Part shown: piece after piece, positions 1 to 7,683 of the stretch
Position numbering within the stretch: position 1 is the first letter of the stretch
How the letters are laid out: each line of letters opens with the position of its first letter
From: Clostridiales bacterium
Lineage (GTDB): Bacteria; Bacillota; Clostridia; Lachnospirales; JAQSXR01
NCBI GenBank assembly: GCA_029256575.1
Contig: JAQSXR010000003.1
Coordinates: 124,001 to 188,000 of the forward strand
Length of the DNA stretch: 64,000 bases
Reading direction: 5' to 3'
Notes under the pieces: generated by a model
The model's database searches: none
What the model was told of the DNA's origin: nothing
Seen by the model: only the letters and a program-made list of their open reading frames with translations
Translations under genes and position numbers: made by a program

Positions 1-459
1 GCAATAACTTTTGTATGTGATATTCTAAAAGGGTTATTTGCTGTATTATTATGTGCATTAATCTTCTCTAAATTAGATACGGGTATTTCCTTAGATACAC
101 TAAAAATATATACGGCTATTGGTGCGATGGCTGGGCATACCTATCCATTTTTTCTTAAATTCAAAGGTGGTAAAGGTGTTAGTACAATGGGCGGATCAAT
201 GTGGGGCTTTAATGCTGCCATTGGTTGGTCAGGAGCTGCAATATTTTTCCTGCTTATATTTTTGACTAAATATGTTTCGGTTGGTTCAATAGCACTTGCA
301 ATATTTTATGGTATCACAATTTCTATATTTTATAGCAATAACCTAGAGGTATGTATAATTGCTGCTTTAATAGCAATATTAGTTATATATAATCATAGAG
401 CAAATATAGTGCGATTGTATAGAGGAAAAGAGAATAAGTTTAGTCTCAGCAAAAAATAA
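1..459 (+). CDS. plsY: PlsY, acyl-phosphate glycerol-3-phosphate acyltransferase (5' end missing)
   Basis: This is an integral membrane enzyme that acylates glycerol-3-phosphate from acyl-phosphate, the first step of phospholipid synthesis. The frame is open from base 1, so the true start lies upstream; the ATG at 127 in the ORF track is internal. The reading starts AITFVCDILKG, matching the family's D-x-x-KG motif, and continues with GHTYPFFLKFKGGKGVST, the glycine-rich phosphate-binding loop. Hydrophobic segments follow and the end is basic. It sits 17 bases upstream of gpsA, which makes the glycerol-3-phosphate substrate, so the two are probably co-transcribed. Confidence 0.95.
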   Translation, partial: AITFVCDILKGLFAVLLCALIFSKLDTGISLDTLKIYTAIGAMAGHTYPFFLKFKGGKGVSTMGGSMWGFNAAIGWSGAAIFFLLIFLTKYVSVGSIALAIFYGITISIFYSNNLEVCIIAALIAILVIYNHRANIVRLYRGKENKFSLSKK

Positions 460-476
460 ATTAAGGTGGTGTAGCA

Positions 477-1505
477 ATGGAAAATATTACTATAATAGGT
501 GGTGGAAGTTGGGGAACAGCTTTAGCTGTTACGCTTCAAGGAAATGGTCACTTAGTAAAAATATGGTCAATAATGCAAGACGAAGTTGATCTAATAAATT
601 CTACTCATGAAAACAAAGATAAGTTACCAGGGGTTATAATTCCAAACGAAATCGTAGCGACTACAAATATTGAAGAAGCAGTTACAACTTCGTCAATATT
701 AGTCTTTGCGGTACCTTCAATCTTTGTTAGAAGTACAGCTAAATTAGTAAAACCTTTTATAACAGCAGAACATATTGTTGTGAATGTAGCAAAAGGTATA
801 GAAGAATCAACTACCCTTACATTAACTGAAATATTAGAAGAAGTTTTGGAAATACCAAATATTGCGGTTCTTTCTGGACCAAGTCATGCAGAAGAAGTAG
901 GTAAGAAAATACCAACGACTTGTGTAGTTGGTGCTAGTAAAAAAGTTATTGCAGAAAGAATTCAAAACACATTTATGAATCAGAACTTTAGAATATATAC
1001 TAGCCCAGATGTAATAGGAATTGAAGTTGGTGGAGCCTTAAAGAATGTAATTGCACTTGCAGCTGGAATCTCAGATGGTCTCGGTTTTGGAGATAATACA
1101 AAAGCCGCATTAATGACAAGAGGTATGCATGAAATAAGCTCACTTGGAATGGCAATGGGTGGAAGCATTTATACATTTGCTGGATTATCCGGTATTGGAG
1201 ATTTAATCGTTACTTGTACAAGTATGCATAGTAGAAATAGACGCTGTGGTATATTATTAGGTAAAGGATATACACTAGCTGAAGCAACGAAAGAAGTTCA
1301 GATGGTAGTAGAAGGTGTACATTCAGCAAAGGCAGCAAAAGCACTTGCAGAAAAATACAACATAAGAATGCCAATAATTGAAGAAGTGTGTAAGGTTTTA
1401 TTTGAAGATAAATCACCAAAAGAAGCGGTTTTAAATTTAATGTTACGTGATAAAAAAATTGAACACGCAGATATTGAGTGGGAAGAAAATGTTATGTGGA
1501 GCTAA
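477..1505 (+). CDS. gpsA: Glycerol-3-phosphate dehydrogenase [NAD(P)+]
   Basis: The enzyme reduces dihydroxyacetone phosphate to sn-glycerol-3-phosphate in the cytoplasm for phospholipid synthesis. The 342-residue length is normal. The N-terminal Rossmann loop GGGSWGTAL is at residues 8-16, AKGIE near 105, SGPSHAEEV near 133, and the catalytic-lysine region GGALKNVIALAAGISDGL near 185-202. The start follows an AAGGTGGTG ribosome site. The stop codon lies inside the terminator hairpin. In related Clostridia plsY-gpsA is often followed by spoIVA; here spoIVA lies about 9.4 kb downstream, after regulatory, aromatic and chemotaxis genes. Confidence 0.97.
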   Translation: MENITIIGGGSWGTALAVTLQGNGHLVKIWSIMQDEVDLINSTHENKDKLPGVIIPNEIVATTNIEEAVTTSSILVFAVPSIFVRSTAKLVKPFITAEHIVVNVAKGIEESTTLTLTEILEEVLEIPNIAVLSGPSHAEEVGKKIPTTCVVGASKKVIAERIQNTFMNQNFRIYTSPDVIGIEVGGALKNVIALAAGISDGLGFGDNTKAALMTRGMHEISSLGMAMGGSIYTFAGLSGIGDLIVTCTSMHSRNRRCGILLGKGYTLAEATKEVQMVVEGVHSAKAAKALAEKYNIRMPIIEEVCKVLFEDKSPKEAVLNLMLRDKKIEHADIEWEENVMWS

Positions 1506-1522
1506 TAGCTCCACTTTTTTTT
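1496..1522 (+). terminator. Rho-independent terminator of plsY-gpsA
   Basis: A perfect 8-bp stem (GTGGAGCT/AGCTCCAC) with a 3-base loop is followed by eight T. The hairpin includes the gpsA stop codon. Confidence 0.9.
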
Positions 1523-1640
1523 GTGCAAAAATACGATTATTTGAGTTGGGATATTATTAATAAAGTTTATCTTATAGCATCGCATACTATTGAAATACAA
1601 CAAAATAAATTAATAAAAAAATGGAAAAGTGTCACAAATA

Positions 1641-1679
1641 TGTTACGATAACAGTTATATAAGTGAGAATTATAATTCT
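1641..1679 (+). promoter_or_regulatory. Palindromes upstream of the sigma factor gene
   Basis: The 1523-1713 interval has no gene. It holds an inverted repeat TGTTA-N3-TAACA (1641-1653) and a perfect 14-bp palindrome AGAATTATAATTCT (1666-1679) that contains a TATAAT. No convincing -35 hexamer lies 16-18 bases upstream of that TATAAT. This is a possible regulated promoter for the sigma/anti-sigma pair. Confidence 0.3.
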
Positions 1680-1713
1680 AGAAATTAAAATAAATAACAA
1701 AGGAGAACTTAAT

Positions 1714-2301
1714 ATGGATAGTGATCAGATTGAGGATATATTAGAAATTGTTAGAAATGGCAACAAGCAGGAATATAGTAAAATTGTGGTGAATTTTCAA
1801 AAGCAGTTATTTTACTATGTATTCTGCATTGTCAATAATACTCAAGATGCAGAGGACATTTTACAAGAGACTTTTGTTATTGCATTTAATAAACTTAATC
1901 AATATAGACGTCATACATCATTTTCTGCATGGTTATATAGAATTGCGAAAAACTTATCTCTTGATACTCTTAAAAAGAGAAAAAAGATTATTCCCTATGA
2001 ACGTGATGAAATGGAGAATATGATTGAGAATTGCTCTTTAACTGTAACTACCAATGAAGGTTATGATGAAAAGGTTTCAGAGGTTCTAAAGAGATTGACT
2101 TTTGATGAGAAAAATATTCTCTTGCTAAGGATTCATCAAGAAAAAACTTATGAAGAGATAGCTTTAATTATCAACAAAGGGCAAAGTACAACTAGAAAAC
2201 AATATGAACGAGCGAAAAAGAAATTTATAAAATTGTATGACCAAATAGATAAGGAGGAATGGACATATGGAGATGGAAAACAAATTAAAAGTGCATTATG
2301 A
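1714..2301 (+). CDS. ECF-type sigma-70 family RNA polymerase sigma factor
   Basis: A 195-residue sigma factor. Region 2 (about residues 20-85) contains NTQDAEDILQETFVIAFNKL followed by TSFSAWLYRIAKNLSLD. Region 4 is near the C-terminus (LTFDEKNILLLRIHQEKTYEEIA). There is no region 3, as expected for group IV (ECF) sigma factors. The ATG at 1714 was chosen over the ORF-track start at 1663 because AAAGGAG precedes it at good spacing. The last 35 bases overlap the next gene, a membrane protein of anti-sigma architecture, so the pair is likely translationally coupled. The regulon cannot be told from the sequence. Confidence 0.9.
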   Translation: MDSDQIEDILEIVRNGNKQEYSKIVVNFQKQLFYYVFCIVNNTQDAEDILQETFVIAFNKLNQYRRHTSFSAWLYRIAKNLSLDTLKKRKKIIPYERDEMENMIENCSLTVTTNEGYDEKVSEVLKRLTFDEKNILLLRIHQEKTYEEIALIINKGQSTTRKQYERAKKKFIKLYDQIDKEEWTYGDGKQIKSAL

Positions 2302-3187
2302 TAATCTAATTAATGATTTAGAAATAGATATAGATATTGAAGATGGAGTAATGTCAAAGATTATGCTACCTAAGAAAAGAATCATTCAAAAGAAAATATT
2401 AGTCTTTGCTGCGGTCATTTCAATACTGATCATCAGTACTGGGCTCGTTTTTGGAGCGGAGATTAGGAAATTGTTTAAAGAGAATGATTTTATGAATGAT
2501 AAAGGCGAGGTTGAATGGTCTCTAAAAACCGAAGATGAAGACCTAACCTTTAATGAAAGAGCAGATGAAGTGTATAAAACGTTAGATTTAGCGGAAGGAG
2601 AAGCAGTTGCTATCTATGTAGTTAATGACAATCCGAATAATAGTATTGTATGTATGCAGGAGCCCTCAACGATTAATGATAATGAGCTTATGAATACATT
2701 TCACATTGGTTTGCTCGATATAACAATCGAAAATGAAATACTTCAAAAATATCAATTTGAAAATGGCGTAGTTTCGTATCAAATATTAGGTGATAATTTA
2801 TATTATGGAGATTTTAAAGAGGAAGCGAGTGAAACAGGCAGTGAATTTATCGTAAAAGAGATAGAGGTCTCTACAGACATTTCATCGATTTCATGGGATT
2901 ACTTTGAAAATGGTGAAATTACTGATCAGCCAGCTGTTTCTGTTCTAATTGGTGAATGGAAAGGAAATGAGATTATACAATTCGAAGATGAATTTGATGT
3001 TACAAAAGGTTCTGAAAGCATAATGATCGCCGGATCTGAGGTACTCTATGAGTATCGAACCGATTTCAAACAAATAACTTGGTTAAGTGGAGAATGTTTA
3101 TTCCGCATTCATTCATATAATTTAGATATGGCCAAGGAAGAACTTATTCAAATTGCAGAGCAAATTAAGCTAAGAAACTGTAATTAG
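2267..3187 (+). CDS. Putative membrane anti-sigma factor, DUF4367-like C-terminal domain
   Basis: A 306-residue protein with a cytoplasmic N-terminus of about 44 residues, one membrane segment (ILVFAAVISILIISTGLVFG) and a long extracytoplasmic part. The C-terminal stretch ITWLSGECLFRIHSYNLDMAKEELIQIAEQI resembles the DUF4367 pattern seen in clostridial anti-sigma factors. No zinc-binding HxxxCxxC motif of the ZAS type is present. It starts inside the sigma gene after AAGGAGGAA. The anti-sigma role is inferred from topology and overlap with the sigma gene. Confidence 0.7.
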   Translation: MEMENKLKVHYDNLINDLEIDIDIEDGVMSKIMLPKKRIIQKKILVFAAVISILIISTGLVFGAEIRKLFKENDFMNDKGEVEWSLKTEDEDLTFNERADEVYKTLDLAEGEAVAIYVVNDNPNNSIVCMQEPSTINDNELMNTFHIGLLDITIENEILQKYQFENGVVSYQILGDNLYYGDFKEEASETGSEFIVKEIEVSTDISSISWDYFENGEITDQPAVSVLIGEWKGNEIIQFEDEFDVTKGSESIMIAGSEVLYEYRTDFKQITWLSGECLFRIHSYNLDMAKEELIQIAEQIKLRNCN

Positions 3188-3259
3188 AAGAAATATGGTT
3201 AATTATATTTAATTTAATAATAAAAAAACGCAGATATTACTTGAAATAATTAAGAAAAT

Positions 3260-3311
3260 ATGGTCGCAGATAATCAATGAGCTGGAATGTGTTGGTTGTT
3301 TTTGCGACCAT
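3260..3311 (+). other. Stem-loop after the anti-sigma gene
   Basis: A 9-bp perfect inverted repeat, ATGGTCGCA/TGCGACCAT, is separated by 34 bases and has no T-run after it. It lies in the gap between the anti-sigma gene and the T-box leader (3188-3761). It could be a weak terminator or an mRNA-end structure. Confidence 0.35.
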
Positions 3312-3383
3312 TCAATTTGGTTATTAAATGCGATGATATTTAATTAAAAAAAGATGCAAAATTCACTTTATTTTATTTTCCTA

Positions 3384-3412
3384 TTGACAAACAAATAAAT
3401 ATATTATATTAT
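3384..3412 (+). promoter_or_regulatory. Sigma-A-type promoter of the T-box/aro operon
   Basis: TTGACA (3384-3389), a 17-base spacer, then TATTAT (3407-3412). It ends just upstream of the T-box stem I sequence. Confidence 0.8.
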
Positions 3413-3420
3413 CAATATCA

Positions 3421-3671
3421 AGAAATGCAACGATGTCGGAAAGTAAATAATAGACTGCTTTACAGAGAGAAACACATTTGCTGAAAGTGTTTTATAGTAA
3501 GTATTATCGAAGTTCCCGATTGAGCAGACAGGTTGAATTAAGTAGGCTTGTACGGAAGTCCACCGTTAGGAGGACCGGATATTATTATGTATCCTATGAG
3601 AGCGCTTTAAGCGAATTTGGGTGGTACCGCGAGTAATCCTCGTCCCATATGTAGGGATGGAGGCTTTTTTT
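3421..3671 (+). ncRNA. T-box leader, phenylalanine type (specifier UUC)
   Basis: This is a tRNA-sensing transcription-attenuation leader. The invariant T-box core GGGTGGTACCGCG is at 3619-3631, and a terminator hairpin follows it. Stem I shows the AGTA motif, AGAGAG and GCTGAAA elements. The specifier segment CGAAG-TTC-CCGATTGAGCA aligns base for base in spacing with the known glyQS specifier segment (CGAAA-GGC-N11 ending UUGAGCA), which puts the specifier codon TTC (Phe) at 3513-3515. The UGGU of the antiterminator pairs with ACCA, consistent with a tRNA whose discriminator is A. The downstream genes are aroF, aroA and pheA, which fits control by uncharged tRNA-Phe. ORF 3617-3805 in the track falls over the leader and is spurious. 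Confidence 0.93.
3638..3671 (+). terminator. T-box attenuator terminator
   Basis: CCTCGTCCC pairs with GGGATGGAGG (one wobble, one bulge), followed by seven T. It competes with the T-box antiterminator. Confidence 0.9.
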
Positions 3672-3761
3672 ATATAAAAAATGACCTTGTCTCTATGACA
3701 GGGTTTTATTATTATAAACCCATTATAGTGAAAACCAAAAAATTATATGGAGGAAATGAAT

Positions 3762-4775
3762 ATGATAATTGTAATCAAAAAAAATGCAAACAAAGAAGAA
3801 GTTGAGAAGTTAATAAAAAGGTTGAGTATATATGATGTTACGATAACTCCTATTGAAGGTCAAGAAAATACCGTGTTAGGTATTGTAGGTGATACATCTG
3901 CAATTGACAAAGAAGCCATTTCAATTAATAATTGCGTGGAAAAGGTTCTCAAGGTTCAAGAACCATATAAGAAAGCAAATAGAAAATTTCATCCAGAAGA
4001 TACAATTATTAATGCAAATGGTGTTATTTTCGGTGGGAAAAAGATTCCGATTCTAGCAGGACCTTGTTCCGTAGAGAGTGAAGAACAAATTATTGGAATC
4101 GCAAAAGCAGTTCAAAAAAGTGGTGCAACTATGCTAAGAGGTGGAGCTTTTAAACCAAGATCATCACCTTATTCATTCCAAGGACTCAGAGCAGAAGGAT
4201 TAACTCTTTTGGATGAAGCGAGACGTGTAACAGGGCTACCAATCATTAGTGAAATTACAAATGTAGAATTGGTTGATTTGTTTAATGAATCCGTTGACAT
4301 TATCCAAGTTGGTGCAAGAAATATGCAAAACTTTGAATTACTTAAATTATTAGGTCAAACGAAAAAACCAATATTATTAAAAAGAGGTTTTAGCAATACG
4401 ATAGAAGAATTATTAATGAGTGCAGAATATATAATGAGTGGCGGAAATGAAAATGTAATTCTTTGTGAAAGAGGTATTCGTACATTTGAAACATTCACTC
4501 GTAATACATTGGATTTAAGTGCAGTACCTGCATTAAAACGTATAAGTCATTTACCTGTAGTTATTGACCCAAGTCACGCGGCCGGTATTAACTGGATGGT
4601 TGAGTCTTTAGCAAAAGCAGCGGTAGCAGTTGGTGCAGATGGTCTAATAATTGAAGTTCATAATGATCCTGCGAATGCATTATCAGATGGGGCACAATCA
4701 TTACTACCATCACAATTTGATGATTTAATGACAAAACTAAAAGCGGTTGCAGTAGCGGTAGACAGAGAAATATAA
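3762..4775 (+). CDS. aroF: 3-deoxy-7-phosphoheptulonate (DAHP) synthase
   Basis: The enzyme condenses phosphoenolpyruvate and erythrose-4-phosphate, the first step of the shikimate pathway. The protein (337 residues) starts at the ATG at 3762, where GGAGG lies 8 bases upstream; the ORF-track start at 3747 falls within that ribosome site. The first ~70 residues form a ferredoxin-like regulatory extension of the type found on the AroA(Iβ) class (MIIVIKKNANKEEV). The barrel follows with GPCSVESEEQI, KPRSSPYSFQGL and the metal-site DPSHAAG. It is the first gene of the T-box operon. Confidence 0.96.
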   Translation: MIIVIKKNANKEEVEKLIKRLSIYDVTITPIEGQENTVLGIVGDTSAIDKEAISINNCVEKVLKVQEPYKKANRKFHPEDTIINANGVIFGGKKIPILAGPCSVESEEQIIGIAKAVQKSGATMLRGGAFKPRSSPYSFQGLRAEGLTLLDEARRVTGLPIISEITNVELVDLFNESVDIIQVGARNMQNFELLKLLGQTKKPILLKRGFSNTIEELLMSAEYIMSGGNENVILCERGIRTFETFTRNTLDLSAVPALKRISHLPVVIDPSHAAGINWMVESLAKAAVAVGADGLIIEVHNDPANALSDGAQSLLPSQFDDLMTKLKAVAVAVDREI

Positions 4776-4792
4776 TCCATTGGGGGTATTTT

Positions 4793-6025
4793 ATGGAAAC
4801 AATTATTAAACCATTTAAAATTAATAAGGAAATAGTGGCGATACCCTCAAAAAGTGTATTACACAGGCAATTAATTTTAGGAATGTTAAGTAGAGGGATC
4901 GTTACTATTGAAAATATTGTCTATTCAAAAGACGTCTTGGCTACCGTAGGTATTTTAAGAAACTTAGGTGTTTTGGTAAATACAAATGAAAATAACATTG
5001 AAATTGATTCAAGTAATCTATCCATTCCTGAATTAGAACTCTTTGCAAATGAAAGTGGATCAACGTTAAGATTTATGATTCCGGTTGTAGCATCCCTAGG
5101 ATTTGATGCCACTTTTACAGGGGGTGGGAGATTACCAGAAAGACCAATGGAAGCTTATTTAGAGGTTTTGCCTCAAAAAGGTGTTACAATGAACTATTGT
5201 GATAATTTCCTCCCTCTAACTATTTCAGGGAAACTTCAAAGCGGCTTGTATGAATTAAGAGGAGATATCTCGAGTCAATATATATCGGGACTACTCATGG
5301 CCCTAGCTAATCTAGAAGAAGATAGTGAAATTGTTATTACAACTAAATTAGAATCAAAGCCTTATGTCGATATTACAATTGAAGTACTAAAAGAGTTCGG
5401 TGTAAATATCGTAGAAGAAGAGAATAAATATTATATTTCAGGTAGTAATAATTTTGAGCATGGTAACTACTTTTGTGAAGGGGATTATTCTCAAGCTGCT
5501 TTTTTCCTAGTTGCAGGAGCAATTGGTGGACAGGTTAAAGTGAAGGGTCTAAAGAACAATTCTACCCAAGGTGATAAAGCGATAATAGATTTGCTGAAGT
5601 CTATGGGTGCAGACATTGAGATCTCTGATATGATTATAGTAAAAGAATCTTCGTTAATTGGTATTGAAATTGATGCAACCGATATTCCGGATTTAGTCCC
5701 TATATTATGCGTTGCTGCTTGTAAAGCTAATGGTACAACTAGAATATATGGAGTGGAAAGATTAAAACATAAGGAAAGTGACAGAATTAATTCAACTATA
5801 AATATGCTAACGAATCTAGGAGCAAATATTAGCTATGATGGTGAGTCTATTGTTGTAATTGGGCACGAAAAATTATCGGGTGGAACTATCGATAGCGTAG
5901 GTGATCATAGAATCGCTATGAGTGCAGCAATCGCATCTCTTATTTGTGAAAATGAAGTTAGAATCATAGGTTCTGAGAGTGTAAATAAAAGTTACCCTAA
6001 ATTTTTCGATGATTTTATAAATTAA
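4793..6025 (+). CDS. aroA: 3-phosphoshikimate 1-carboxyvinyltransferase (EPSP synthase)
   Basis: The enzyme transfers enolpyruvate from PEP to shikimate-3-phosphate. At 410 residues it is slightly shorter than the usual ~430. Motifs seen include KSVLHRQLILGML, the NESGSTLRFMIPV loop, DISSQYISGLLMAL, HKESDRI and the terminal GDHRIAMSAAIAS. It lies 17 bases after aroF, and its stop overlaps the open frame of pheA. It belongs to the Phe T-box operon. Confidence 0.95.
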   Translation: METIIKPFKINKEIVAIPSKSVLHRQLILGMLSRGIVTIENIVYSKDVLATVGILRNLGVLVNTNENNIEIDSSNLSIPELELFANESGSTLRFMIPVVASLGFDATFTGGGRLPERPMEAYLEVLPQKGVTMNYCDNFLPLTISGKLQSGLYELRGDISSQYISGLLMALANLEEDSEIVITTKLESKPYVDITIEVLKEFGVNIVEEENKYYISGSNNFEHGNYFCEGDYSQAAFFLVAGAIGGQVKVKGLKNNSTQGDKAIIDLLKSMGADIEISDMIIVKESSLIGIEIDATDIPDLVPILCVAACKANGTTRIYGVERLKHKESDRINSTINMLTNLGANISYDGESIVVIGHEKLSGGTIDSVGDHRIAMSAAIASLICENEVRIIGSESVNKSYPKFFDDFIN

Positions 6026-6060
6026 TGATATTTAGTTCAGATGTAGGATTGGAGGGTAAC

Positions 6061-7176
6061 ATGAAGGATATAAAACTTTTAAGAGATGAAATTAATGAAA
6101 TAGATGATAAGTTATTAGAACTATTAGAGAAACGGTATCAAGTATCAAAATCAGTTGGGGAATACAAACAAGAAAATGCTTTGGAAATCTTCGTGAAGAA
6201 TCGTGAAGAAGAGATATTAGATAAAGTTGGATCAAATTCAACTAGATCTACAATAACTAGAAATCTTTTTGCATCTGTAATGCGTCAAAGTAGGCAAATT
6301 CAGTACCAAGATTTGGTTAAGGTAGACGGATTTAATGGATTGGACTTTATATATGATAACAAGGTATCCGAAGCTGATATTGAAACATTAGTATGTCTTG
6401 GTCCAAAAGGAACGAATTCATGTATAGCAGCGAAACAATTTGCAAATAAAACAATTGTTGAAGTTGATAATTTCGTTGAGGTATGTAAAAGTGTTGATTC
6501 TAAGAAGGGATGCTATGGTGTTTTACCAATTGAGAATACTACAGAAGGGGTAGTTAACCAAGTTTATGATTTATTAGTTAAATACAAACTTTTTGTAGTC
6601 GATGATTTACAATTAAATGTAGCAAATTGTTTAATTGGATCTGCAGATTCGATAGATGAAATAAAATATGTGAGCTCTCACCCACAAGCTTTGGCTCAAT
6701 GCCGTAACTATATCTCGACGTTAAACGTTAAGACACTTCAGGTTTCAAGCACCTCTCTTGCGGTAGCTCAATCTGTAGGAAAACGTGAATATGCAGCAAT
6801 TGCAAATGAAGTATGTGCAGACTTATATGACTTAAAAATACTTAAAAAAGATATAAATGACGAAGAAATTAATATGACAAAATTTGTTTTAGTTTCAGAT
6901 ATCCCTCATATATCACAGAAGACGAAAGGGTTTATGTTTGCGTTTACAATTCCTCACCAAGCGGGTACCTTAAGTACAGCATTACAGATGTTTAGTGATT
7001 ATGGATTAAGTCTAAACAGCCTGGTATCAAGGCCGGTTCTAGATAAACCATTTGAATATAGATTTTATGTAGAAGTAATTGGTGATTTAAATGATATTAA
7101 AGTGAAAGCACTCATGTACCAGTTAAAACAAGAGCTATTAAGCATTCAATTCTTAGGAAGTATACCCGTAAAGTAA
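6061..7176 (+). CDS. pheA: Bifunctional chorismate mutase / prephenate dehydratase (P-protein)
   Basis: The enzyme converts chorismate to prephenate and then phenylpyruvate for phenylalanine synthesis. The protein (371 residues) has an AroQ-type chorismate mutase at residues ~1-85 (LRDEINEIDDKLLELLEKRYQVSKSVGEYK), a prephenate dehydratase in the middle (LGPKGTNSCIAAKQF, IENTTEGVVNQVYDLL) and a C-terminal ACT domain (AGTLSTALQMFSDYGLSLNSLVSRP). The start at 6061 was chosen because GGAGGG precedes it; the track start at 6025 has no ribosome site. The family's catalytic TRF motif reads TKF (NMTKFVLVSD) and the ACT ESRP motif reads VSRP. Phe-specific identity agrees with the UUC T-box. Confidence 0.94.
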   Translation: MKDIKLLRDEINEIDDKLLELLEKRYQVSKSVGEYKQENALEIFVKNREEEILDKVGSNSTRSTITRNLFASVMRQSRQIQYQDLVKVDGFNGLDFIYDNKVSEADIETLVCLGPKGTNSCIAAKQFANKTIVEVDNFVEVCKSVDSKKGCYGVLPIENTTEGVVNQVYDLLVKYKLFVVDDLQLNVANCLIGSADSIDEIKYVSSHPQALAQCRNYISTLNVKTLQVSSTSLAVAQSVGKREYAAIANEVCADLYDLKILKKDINDEEINMTKFVLVSDIPHISQKTKGFMFAFTIPHQAGTLSTALQMFSDYGLSLNSLVSRPVLDKPFEYRFYVEVIGDLNDIKVKALMYQLKQELLSIQFLGSIPVK

Positions 7177-7195
7177 TCAATAATAGCGTAAATAA

Positions 7196-7223
7196 TTGAC
7201 TTTTTTGATAAATGGTGTATAGT
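7196..7223 (+). promoter_or_regulatory. Promoter upstream of the small membrane protein and corC
   Basis: TTGACT (7196-7201), a 16-base spacer and TATAGT (7218-7223), immediately after pheA. Confidence 0.65.
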
Positions 7224-7263
7224 ATTAATATAAAAATATTATATAGTGAAGGAAGGAATAATT

Positions 7264-7683
7264 TTGGATGGCCTGCCCCTGCAGTTTAATAATGATTACA
7301 AATTAGTACAATTGAAAAAGTACATAATGTTAATGATACTTATCTCATGTATTGTTTGCCAATATTCTTTTGAGCAAAAGCCAATAATGAGTAGAATTGC
7401 TGATTCTAATAAAGCTTCTGCGCACGTACTTTTAACAAATAAAAATACTAATAAAGATATAATTAACATGGTAGAAAGTATACCAACTTTGGTTGCGAAT
7501 ACTTTAAATAATTTAATCTTTTTAATTATTATTTTATTTTTTGATATAAATCGTTATAACTATATATTTAGTCGTTTAAGATTAAAAATTAGGTTTGTTT
7601 CGGTTGGTCCGCATGCTCCGCCGAACATAATAATGGATAGTTTAAACACAAAATATAAATATAACGGAGTGAAATCGAAATAA
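7264..7683 (+). CDS. Small membrane protein of unknown function
   Basis: I do not recognise this family. The most likely start is the TTG at 7264, preceded by GGAAGGAATAA; the ORF track uses a GTG at 7246 that lies upstream of this ribosome site. The product is about 139 residues with hydrophobic stretches near the N-terminus (YIMLMILISCIVC) and in the middle (LNNLIFLIIILFF), a basic loop between and after them, and a basic C-terminus. The stop overlaps the first base of the corC-like ATG, so the two are probably translated together from the promoter at 7196. No function is proposed. Confidence 0.6.
   Translation: MDGLPLQFNNDYKLVQLKKYIMLMILISCIVCQYSFEQKPIMSRIADSNKASAHVLLTNKNTNKDIINMVESIPTLVANTLNNLIFLIIILFFDINRYNYIFSRLRLKIRFVSVGPHAPPNIIMDSLNTKYKYNGVKSK

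Noticed and set aside
1210-1419. Minus-strand ORFs inside gpsA and other core genes
   Set aside because: They are shadows of strongly coding frames with no ribosome sites or recognisable products.
3617-3805. ORF of 62 codons in the track
   Set aside because: It lies on the T-box core and terminator and overlaps aroF in another frame; the RNA explains the sequence.
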